A model generated the notes under the pieces. The model made no database searches. It was not told the DNA's origin and saw only the letters and a program-made list of their open reading frames with translations. From positions 1-14,079 of the forward strand of contig CAMWQF010000037.1 in assembly GCA_947176285.1 (NCBI GenBank): a DNA stretch of 14,079 nucleotides, read 5' to 3'. Positions 7,599-13,045 of this stretch are shown here, piece after piece. The first letter of the stretch is position 1, and every line of letters starts with the position of its first letter. The position numbers were made by a program, and so were the translations under genes. This stretch comes from an uncultured Porphyromonadaceae bacterium. GTDB taxonomy: Bacteria; Bacteroidota; Bacteroidia; Bacteroidales; Muribaculaceae.

Positions 7599-9254
7599 TT
7601 ATGAGTAAAGGAAACGCTTAATCGACCGCTTTGGCGTTTTTTCAAATTCATTAGGTATCAATTGTATCTTTGATATTTGCTCATATGGAGCCACCAATCT
7701 GTTGAGATCCTTTCTTATTTCCTCCATCTTTCCGGCAATATCCGTACTTGTAAGATCAAACTTATCAAGAGTAGGATAATCAGGATAGACAAGAGCCACC
7801 AGTTTGCCGTCACGTTCTACCACGAGCGACTCAGCAACAAAAGGCATATTGTTGAGTTTAGCCTCGATTTCTTCAGGATAAATATTCTGGCCGCTTGCCG
7901 AAAGCATCATCGTCTTGTTTCTTCCACGCAAGAAGAGAGTACCATCAGGGCTGCGAGTACCCATGTCACCGGTTTTAAGCCATCCATCCTTGTCTAAGAC
8001 TGCTTCAGTCGCTTCCTTATTACGGTAGTAGCCTTTCATCACATTAACTCCTCTGACACATACTTCACCGGGAATGTTTTCCGGATCCGCACTCATTACA
8101 ATCGACTCCATGTCAGGAAGAGTGCGTCCTGCGCTTCCGGGAATAAACTCACGCCATGGCGTATAGGAAATCAAAGGTCCGCATTCTGTCATTCCATATC
8201 CAACTGTGAAAGGGAACTTAATCTTGTGAAGAAATTCTTCTACCTCGTGATTTAGTGCAGCGCCTCCCACAATCACTTCCTCAAATTCACCGCCGAATGC
8301 TTCTATCAATTTCTTTCTTATTTTAGTGTATACAAGAGTATCAAGCAGCGGAACGGCAAGAGTCCATCTTATCGGGCCCTTTGATATCATTGGCAAAATT
8401 TGAGTCTTATATATTTTCTCAAGAATCAGAGGTACACATATAATTAAGTTAGGGCGCACCTCGCTGAGAGCCTTAAGCAGGATACGGGGCGATGGAGTCT
8501 TATCAAGGACTGTGATATGACTGCCTACAGCCAATGGGGTCAGCATATCGAAGGCACATGCATACGCATGAGCAAGCGGCAAGAAAGTAAGTGCGCGACT
8601 CGACCTAAAATGCAGCTTGCTATCAATACCAAAACATACGTTGCCGGCAAGATTCCTTCCTGTAAGCATTACTCCCTTAGAAAAACCTGTAGTGCCGGAA
8701 GTGTAGTTGATTTCTACTATCTCTGAATTATCCCTGTCGGCATATTTCACATCATCCGGACCATATCCATTGGGATATGCACGTTTAAACCTGCGTCTTG
8801 TGAGACGGAAATGGCGCTTTATTTCTTCGCCTTCCGCTTCATATAGCACATCATGACCCTTTAAAGAGAAAACTGCTTTCACTTTCGACAGAGAATCAGG
8901 CTCCATTTGCTCCCATATTGATTCTTGCACTATTAGCACAGAAGCACCACTATGAGTCACAATATGCCCAATATCGACAGGATTAAATTCTGACAAGATT
9001 GGCACAACTACAGCCCCATAGGTGACAACTCCCATATAAATCTGAATCCAATCGGAACAGTCTTTTCCGCAGAGTGCGATTTTGTCTCCCGGTTTAATTC
9101 CTATCGACTTGTAGAAGGTATGAGCCAATCCAATGGAAAAGGCAAGCTGACCATAAGTCATGGTGTCACCTTTTGAGTAGTCTGTAAGAGCCGGAAGATC
9201 CCAGTTTTTCTTAAAACTATTCTCATATATTTTGATAAAGTTGAGAATTTCCAT
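7599..9254 (-). CDS. Long-chain fatty acid-CoA ligase (AMP-forming), ANL superfamily
   Basis: Activates a fatty acid with ATP to an acyl-adenylate and then to acyl-CoA. The 551-residue protein has the ANL core motifs in order: phosphate loop YTSGTTGFSKG at 184-194, GYGMTECGP at 352-360, GWLKTGDMG with the ribose-binding aspartate at D430, the hinge FLRGRNKTMMLSASGQNIYPEEIE (441 onward) and the C-terminal lysine region KTPKRSIKR (539-547). There is no signal peptide, so it is cytosolic or membrane-peripheral. Chain-length preference cannot be read from sequence; long-chain acyl-CoA synthetase is the likeliest, but another carboxylic acid or an acyl-ACP role is possible. It is a stand-alone gene: gyrB converges on it, and the greA-HIT terminator lies upstream. 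No convincing promoter box is seen. Confidence 0.88.
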   Translation of the reverse strand: MEILNFIKIYENSFKKNWDLPALTDYSKGDTMTYGQLAFSIGLAHTFYKSIGIKPGDKIALCGKDCSDWIQIYMGVVTYGAVVVPILSEFNPVDIGHIVTHSGASVLIVQESIWEQMEPDSLSKVKAVFSLKGHDVLYEAEGEEIKRHFRLTRRRFKRAYPNGYGPDDVKYADRDNSEIVEINYTSGTTGFSKGVMLTGRNLAGNVCFGIDSKLHFRSSRALTFLPLAHAYACAFDMLTPLAVGSHITVLDKTPSPRILLKALSEVRPNLIICVPLILEKIYKTQILPMISKGPIRWTLAVPLLDTLVYTKIRKKLIEAFGGEFEEVIVGGAALNHEVEEFLHKIKFPFTVGYGMTECGPLISYTPWREFIPGSAGRTLPDMESIVMSADPENIPGEVCVRGVNVMKGYYRNKEATEAVLDKDGWLKTGDMGTRSPDGTLFLRGRNKTMMLSASGQNIYPEEIEAKLNNMPFVAESLVVERDGKLVALVYPDYPTLDKFDLTSTDIAGKMEEIRKDLNRLVAPYEQISKIQLIPNEFEKTPKRSIKRFLYS

Positions 9255-9334
9255 GATTAAATTTTTGGTTTTGAGTTATTGGTAGTAGATTGTGGTATCG
9301 CAAGAGATTAATTCATCTCTATAGTTATATAACG

Positions 9335-9365
9335 AAAAAGACCGGACAAAGTCAAAGTCCGGTCT
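9335..9365 (-). terminator. Intrinsic terminator after greA-HIT
   Basis: A 9-bp perfect stem, AGACCGGAC / GTCCGGTCT (9339-9347 with 9357-9365), has a 9-nt loop. On the minus strand it is followed by five Ts, 23 nt after the HIT stop codon. The + strand also shows ATTTTTAT after the stem, but no + strand gene ends there. Confidence 0.85.
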
Positions 9366-9387
9366 CATTTTTATCACAAAAAATTGA

Positions 9388-9783
9388 TTATTCATGAAAA
9401 TTTTCTGCAATTTTTGCAGCAATCTCCTTCATCTTCTCAGGATCAGGATTTGATATTTTATTATGGAAATCCATATCACCTTCTGAAGCGAGCGGCACAA
9501 GATGAATATGCGCATGAGGCACTTCAAGTCCAAACACTGCCTGCCCAACTTTGCGGCAAGGGATTGCTGCCTTTATGGCTTTAGCCACTTTCTTGGCAAA
9601 AACTTGCAATCCTGCCAATGTCTCATCATCAAGATCAAAGATATAATCGGTTTCCTGCTTCGGAATCACAAGCGTGTGCCCCCATTGAAGAGGATTGATG
9701 TCGAGAAAAGCATAGTAGCGATCATCTTCAGCCACCTTATAAGATGGAATTTCGCCTTTTATGATTTTTGAGAAAATTGTCAT
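9388..9783 (-). CDS. HIT family (histidine triad) nucleotide-binding protein, HinT-like
   Basis: A 131-residue cytosolic protein of the histidine-triad superfamily, which usually hydrolyses purine nucleoside phosphoramidates or similar AMP conjugates. The active-site triad HAHIHLVPL is at 90-98 (H90, H92, H94; H92 expected to be the nucleophile). Near the N-terminus IFSKIIKGEIPSYKV and AFLDINPLQWGHTLVIPK are characteristic of the HinT branch. It begins 2 nt after the greA stop codon on the same strand, so the pair is almost certainly translated from one mRNA, and a terminator follows its own stop codon. The precise physiological substrate is not known for this family in Bacteroidales. Confidence 0.93.
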   Translation of the reverse strand: MTIFSKIIKGEIPSYKVAEDDRYYAFLDINPLQWGHTLVIPKQETDYIFDLDDETLAGLQVFAKKVAKAIKAAIPCRKVGQAVFGLEVPHAHIHLVPLASEGDMDFHNKISNPDPEKMKEIAAKIAENFHE

Positions 9784-9785
9784 AA

Positions 9786-10250
9786 TCAGAGTTCTATCTT
9801 AACAATTTCAAATTCAAGCACACCGACCGGAGCATTGACCTTAACCTGGTCGCCCACTTTATGCCCCATGAGAGCCTTGGCGATGGGAGTGGATGATGCA
9901 AGTTTGAACTCCTTAAGGTTGGCTTCATTTTCAGTGACAATGGTATAGGTCATTTGAGCGCCATTCTTGAGATTCTTGATAGTGACCTTATTAAGCAGAC
10001 CCACTTCGTCAGTAGTCAGTTTGCTGTCATCGATTATACGCGCAGATGCGATGAGTTCCTTGATTTTTGAAATCTTCATCTCAAGCATGCCCTGAGCCTC
10101 TTTTGCAGCATCATATTCAGCATTTTCAGAGAGATCTCCTTTATCACGAGCCTCTGCTATCGCATTTTTGATGGCGGGACGCTGAGCCTCGAGTTCAGCA
10201 AGTTCAGCCATTTTTTTGTCATATCCTTCCTTGGTAAGATAAGTTGCCAT
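9786..10250 (-). CDS. greA: Transcription elongation factor GreA
   Basis: GreA enters the RNA polymerase secondary channel and stimulates cleavage of backtracked RNA. The 154-residue protein has the N-terminal coiled coil (about 1-75) with the acidic tip GDLSENAEYDAAKE, giving D39 and E42 as the catalytic pair, and the C-terminal FKBP-like domain ending KVNAPVGVLEFEIVKIEL. The length is standard. It is the first gene of a greA-HIT pair and is preceded by a roughly 130-nt leader that contains a promoter-proximal terminator hairpin and a perfect palindrome. Its expression may therefore be controlled by premature termination. Confidence 0.96.
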   Translation of the reverse strand: MATYLTKEGYDKKMAELAELEAQRPAIKNAIAEARDKGDLSENAEYDAAKEAQGMLEMKISKIKELIASARIIDDSKLTTDEVGLLNKVTIKNLKNGAQMTYTIVTENEANLKEFKLASSTPIAKALMGHKVGDQVKVNAPVGVLEFEIVKIEL

Positions 10251-10266
10251 GGTTTGTTTAGAGTTT

Positions 10267-10280
10267 CGGACTGCAGTCCG
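10267..10280. repeat. 14-bp perfect palindrome in the greA leader
   Basis: CGGACTGCAGTCCG lies 17-30 nt upstream of the greA start. It could be a protein-binding site or fold as a 5-bp hairpin with a TGCA loop. Its AGTCCG half is complementary to the CGGACT in the 3' arm of the upstream leader terminator, so the two structures might compete. Confidence 0.6.
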
Positions 10281-10319
10281 TGTAAGTTAATATACTATTT
10301 TTATTTTTCTCAAAGGGTT

Positions 10320-10377
10320 AAAAAAGATGAGTCCGCTTTATCGGCAATCCGCTTGCCGCTAAAAAGGACCCGTCTTG
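10320..10377 (-). terminator. Promoter-proximal terminator/attenuator in the greA leader
   Basis: On the minus strand AAGACGGGTCC (10377-10367) pairs with GGACTCATCTT (10335-10325), with one mismatch and one G-U. It encloses a perfect inner hairpin CGGCAA / TTGCCG (10359-10354 with 10348-10343, 5-nt loop). Six to seven Us follow. It starts only a few nt after the predicted transcription start, so it would either release a ~60-nt RNA or attenuate greA. It could also end ugd transcripts, which stop about 80 nt upstream. Confidence 0.7.
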
Positions 10378-10387
10378 TTTTCGGATG

Positions 10388-10419
10388 CAAAATTAATAAA
10401 AAAAACTGAAATGCGCAAA
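10388..10419 (-). promoter_or_regulatory. Bacteroidota-type promoter of greA
   Basis: On the minus strand TTTG (10419-10416) is followed by 20 nt and TAATTTTG (10395-10388), an exact consensus match. Transcription would begin near 10381, leaving a leader of about 130 nt before greA. The -33 TTTG is itself the end of a second TAnnTTTG string (10423-10416), which may be a minor -7 box. Confidence 0.8.
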
Positions 10420-10458
10420 TTTACGCGCCTAAGACTTTGTTAAATATTGTTTCAAAGG

Positions 10459-11802
10459 TCAGTCACGCCTAAAGATGTCGCGAGTATAGACTTTATCAGC
10501 CACATCATCAAGCACGCTGTCATACCTATTAGCGATAATAGCCCGCGACATTTCCTTAAATTTTGGCAAATCATTTACCACAAGACTTCCGAAGAAATAA
10601 GAACCGTCTTCAAGAGTAGGCTCATAGATCACTACAGTTGCACCTTTAGCCTTGATACGCTTCATCACTCCTTGTATGCTCGACTGGCGGAAATTGTCAG
10701 AGTTGGACTTCATTGTCAGTCGATAAACGCCTATTGTGGGAGTGGCGGGAGGCTCTTTTCCGGCGTTGCGCTGTGCATAATCAGCGGCATAATGATTGTT
10801 AGAAGTATAGTCATACCAACCGGCAAGGCGAAGCACTTGATCAGCAATGAAATCCTTGCGAGTCCGATTTGAATCCACAATCGCCGACATCATATTTTGA
10901 GGCACTTCTGCATAATTGGCAAGAAGTTGCTTTGTGTCTTTAGGCAAACAGTAGCCACCATATCCGAATGATGGATTATTATAGTGAGAGCCAATACGAG
11001 GATCAAGACCAACACCTTCGATAATTGCCCTTGAATCCAAGCCCTTCACTTCAGCATAAGTGTCCAGTTCGTTAAAGTAGCTGACTCGCAGAGCCAGATA
11101 AGTGTTTGCGAAAAGTTTTACAGCTTCAGCCTCTTTCATGCCCATATACAGTACCGGGATATCTATCTTCAATGCACCCTGCTCAAGCAAGGCAACAAAA
11201 GACCTGGCAGCATCTTCCATCATATTCAAGTCTGTGACCTTCAAAATAGCATCGTTTTCGTGGGCATACTTGCGGTTTTCAATTATCTTCGGCACCCCGG
11301 CAATAATGCGAGAAGGATAAAGATTATCATAAAGAGCCTTTGACTCGCGAAGGAATTCCGGAAAGAACATGAGATTGAATTTAGTGACTCCTGAATTCGC
11401 ATACTTCAAGTATAACGACCTACAGTAACCTACAGGGATAGTAGATTTTATCACCATAATCGCATCAGGATTAACAGAAAGCACAAGGTCAATTACGTCC
11501 TCTATGCAATGAGTGTCGAAAAAGTTAGTGACAGGGTCATAATTAGTGGGGGCAGCGATTACTACGAAGTCTGCATTGCGATACGCTTCAGCGCCATCAA
11601 GCGTCGCAGTCAGATCCAAATCTTTTTCGGAAAGATATTTCTCAATATACTCATCCTGAATAGGTGATATTCTTTTATTTATTTTATCTACCTTTTCGGG
11701 AATAACGTCAACTGCTGTGACATGGTTATGCTGAGCCAGAAGAGTAGCGATAGAGAGTCCGACATAGCCTGTGCCGGCTACTGCAATATTAACTTTTTTC
11801 AT
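10459..11802 (-). CDS. ugd: UDP-glucose 6-dehydrogenase (nucleotide sugar dehydrogenase)
   Basis: Oxidises UDP-glucose to UDP-glucuronate with two NAD+, feeding capsule, LPS or other surface polymers. The 447-residue protein starts with the Rossmann motif GTGYVGLS (10-17). It has the STIPVG segment (120-125), the catalytic loop SFGYGGYCLPKDT with nucleophile C285, the FANTYLA helix, and a C-terminal domain ending DVADKVYTRDIF. It resembles the short E. coli Ugd (about 388 residues) almost throughout, but carries extra blocks near 172-198 and 327-354 (TSNNHYAADYAQRNAGKEPP), which account for the added length. No polysaccharide genes are adjacent. The gene is divergent from recO and stands upstream of the greA promoter. 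Confidence 0.93.
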   Translation of the reverse strand: MKKVNIAVAGTGYVGLSIATLLAQHNHVTAVDVIPEKVDKINKRISPIQDEYIEKYLSEKDLDLTATLDGAEAYRNADFVVIAAPTNYDPVTNFFDTHCIEDVIDLVLSVNPDAIMVIKSTIPVGYCRSLYLKYANSGVTKFNLMFFPEFLRESKALYDNLYPSRIIAGVPKIIENRKYAHENDAILKVTDLNMMEDAARSFVALLEQGALKIDIPVLYMGMKEAEAVKLFANTYLALRVSYFNELDTYAEVKGLDSRAIIEGVGLDPRIGSHYNNPSFGYGGYCLPKDTKQLLANYAEVPQNMMSAIVDSNRTRKDFIADQVLRLAGWYDYTSNNHYAADYAQRNAGKEPPATPTIGVYRLTMKSNSDNFRQSSIQGVMKRIKAKGATVVIYEPTLEDGSYFFGSLVVNDLPKFKEMSRAIIANRYDSVLDDVADKVYTRDIFRRD

Positions 11803-11888
11803 ATTATGATATTTAACTACTTCAATAACGTGACAAATTGTTAAAAATTAGTTTTTGAGTGTTTTTTTTGTTTTTTTATTAAAAAATT

Positions 11889-11919
11889 TTTGTCAATTCA
11901 AAAAAATTCATTAACTTTG
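11889..11919 (+). promoter_or_regulatory. Bacteroidota-type promoter of RNA copy C / recO
   Basis: TTTG (11889-11892), 19 nt, then TAACTTTG (11912-11919) match the phylum consensus fully. The predicted start is near 11926. The spacer to recO is about 110 nt and is filled by RNA copy C and its terminator. No second promoter is visible between that terminator and recO. Confidence 0.85.
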
Positions 11920-11925
11920 CAAGTG

Positions 11926-11997
11926 TGTTTTTCATAGTATTAAATTAAGATTAAGGTTTCGGTCTAATTCTTTGTGAAAAGAGTTAGATCTTTTTTT
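11926..11997 (+). ncRNA. Small RNA unit, copy C, in the recO leader
   Basis: After the -7 box comes GCAAGTGTG and the core TTTTTCATAGTATTAAATTA (11928-11947), close to copies A and B (TTTTTCATGGTATTAGATTT), then AAGATTAAGG and a hairpin with a seven-T tail. The hairpin's stem sequence is unrelated to A and B, but its length and GTGA loop match copy B. No ATG is present in the core, so the shared element is not a peptide. It is about 72 nt if terminated. It may be a free small RNA, a recO attenuator, or both. The 5' end is inferred from the promoter. Confidence 0.68.
11961..11997 (+). terminator. Intrinsic terminator between promoter and recO
   Basis: GGTCTAATTCTTT (11961-11973) pairs over 13 positions with AAAGAGTTAGATC (11978-11990), two of them G-U, closed by the tetraloop GTGA and followed by seven Ts. 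It ends 36 nt before the recO start codon, so recO would depend on read-through unless another promoter exists. Confidence 0.82.
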
Positions 11998-12033
11998 ATC
12001 CAAATTTTACCAAAATGACGCCTCATCTAAAAA

Positions 12034-12774
12034 ATGAAAGAAACTATTAAAGGAATCGTATTAGGCACAGTAAAACATACAGACCGCCATAATATCACGA
12101 ACATTTTCACTCGTGAGCGTGGTCGCATGGCTTTTCTTTCTCCGGCTGGAGCATCCAAGAAAAGCCGGCAAACTTCTGCCCGACTTCAACCTCTAAGCAT
12201 AATAGAAGGGGAAGCCAATATTTCTGCGTCCCGAGAGATTCATAATCTTTCATCTATTCTTCCTTTGAAGGTTTGGCGCACACTATATTATGACCCGTTA
12301 AAATCATCTGTCGTGCTGTTCCTGTCAGAGTTTCTGACAAGACTACTTCGAGACTCACCTCCCGAACCGCGACTTTGGAACTTTATTGCGGATTCGATCA
12401 ACGTATTGGATGCAACAGAAGACCGAATTGCCTCAGCTAATTTTCATATTACATTCTTAGTAAGCATGAGTTTTCTTATGGGAATACAGCCTGACTTAAG
12501 CGGATATCGCGACGGAATGGAATTTGATATGAGGTCAGGAACAATGACTCATCCATTTAATACGATGTCGACAAGTAGCCTCAGAGTAGATGCAACACGC
12601 TCAGCATTTCTGCCGACCCTCATACGAATCAACTATGCTAACGCCAGACGCTTCCGGTTCTCGGGCAAAGAAAGATCAGAATTAATAAACTCAATATTAA
12701 AATATTATGGAATTCATTTCCCCGGATGCGACAATCTCAAATCAATAGATATCCTAAAGGAAATTTTTGCATAA
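12034..12774 (+). CDS. recO: DNA repair protein RecO
   Basis: RecO works with RecR (and RecF) to load RecA on SSB-coated single-stranded DNA in gap repair. The 246-residue protein has the N-terminal OB fold beginning ETIKGIVLGTVKHTDRHNITNIFTRERGRMAFLSPAG. A helical domain with LWNFIADSINVLDAT and FLVSMSFLMGIQPDL follows, and the C-terminal IDILKEIFA is typical of Bacteroidales RecO. No zinc-finger cysteines are present. The gene is isolated: a leader terminator precedes it, and its stop codon overlaps the T-run of RNA copy B on the opposite strand. The neighbours recF and recR are not in the window. Confidence 0.9.
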   Translation: MKETIKGIVLGTVKHTDRHNITNIFTRERGRMAFLSPAGASKKSRQTSARLQPLSIIEGEANISASREIHNLSSILPLKVWRTLYYDPLKSSVVLFLSEFLTRLLRDSPPEPRLWNFIADSINVLDATEDRIASANFHITFLVSMSFLMGIQPDLSGYRDGMEFDMRSGTMTHPFNTMSTSSLRVDATRSAFLPTLIRINYANARRFRFSGKERSELINSILKYYGIHFPGCDNLKSIDILKEIFA

Positions 12775-12807
12775 AAAAAGGAGTAATTGTCTCACGACAA
12801 CTAATCC
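12773..12807 (-). terminator. Intrinsic terminator of RNA copy B
   Basis: GGATTAGTTGTC pairs with GACAATTACTCC around the tetraloop GTGA, followed by seven Ts on the minus strand. On the + strand the stem has no T-run, so it is not an obvious recO terminator. Confidence 0.78.
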
Positions 12808-12838
12808 TCTAACCTTAAATCTAATACCATGAAAAACA
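12773..12838 (-). ncRNA. Small RNA unit, copy B, antisense past the recO stop
   Basis: On the minus strand, after a good promoter, the unit reads GTG, the core TTTTTCATGGTATTAGATTT (12836-12817), AAGGTTAGA, then a 12-bp stem with one mismatch and one G-U (12807-12796 with 12791-12780), loop GTGA, and seven Ts (12779-12773). The predicted length is about 65 nt. Compared with copy A, two stem pairs change on both sides (A-U to G-C, G-C to A-U). The T-run overlaps the recO stop codon, so the RNA converges with recO. The only ATG-started frame here is nine codons long and does not match copy A beyond its start. Confidence 0.78.
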
Positions 12839-12843
12839 CGATG

Positions 12844-12875
12844 CAAAGATAATATATAATTATTCGCTTGTCAAG
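12844..12875 (-). promoter_or_regulatory. Bacteroidota-type promoter of RNA copy B
   Basis: On the minus strand CTTG (12875-12872), 20 nt, then TATCTTTG (12851-12844): a perfect -7 box and a three-of-four -33 box at the standard distance. No coding sequence lies between it and the terminator, which supports a free small RNA here. Confidence 0.8.
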
Positions 12876-12963
12876 TGTTTTGCGAAAAAAAATTCGATTA
12901 TTAATCTTAATTAACTTAATTATAGCCCATTGGTTAAGAACTTAAAATTTTTAAATACTATTT

Positions 12964-13010
12964 TTTGACAAATAGGGACACCTGCTGAGCAGGCGTCCCT
13001 CTATGTCAAA
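12964..13010 (-). terminator. Long hairpin downstream of queA, probable terminator
   Basis: TTTGACA (12964-12970) pairs with TGTCAAA (13004-13010). Inside, after a weak internal loop, an 11-bp stem (12975-12985 with 12989-12999) closes on three nt. One stem position is A/C on the + strand but G-U on the minus strand, which fits a role in the queA transcript. It begins 36 nt after the queA stop. The T-run after it is poor, so termination efficiency is uncertain. Confidence 0.6.
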
Positions 13011-13045
13011 CAGGCAAGACGGCAGACTGCCATCACGCCATTGTT

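Noticed and set aside
9502..9771. Open frame opposite the HIT gene
   Set aside because: The histidine-triad protein on the other strand is certain; the antisense product shows no family features.
10416..10423. TAAATTTG on the minus strand as an independent -7 box downstream of ugd
   Set aside because: It overlaps the -33 TTTG of the better-placed greA promoter, and no suitable -33 element was found for it; at most a minor start.
11803..11888. Promoter for ugd on the minus strand
   Set aside because: Only a loosely spaced TAACAATTTG is present, with four instead of two bases between TA and TTTG; not enough to call.
12015..12050. An 11-codon frame overlapping the recO start, considered as a leader peptide
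   Set aside because: It has no ribosome-binding signal or notable codon run, and a frame this short is expected by chance.
13020..13036. GGCAGACTGCC small palindrome near the queA stop
   Set aside because: Only a 5-bp stem with one central base, and a stronger hairpin lies next to it; likely chance.
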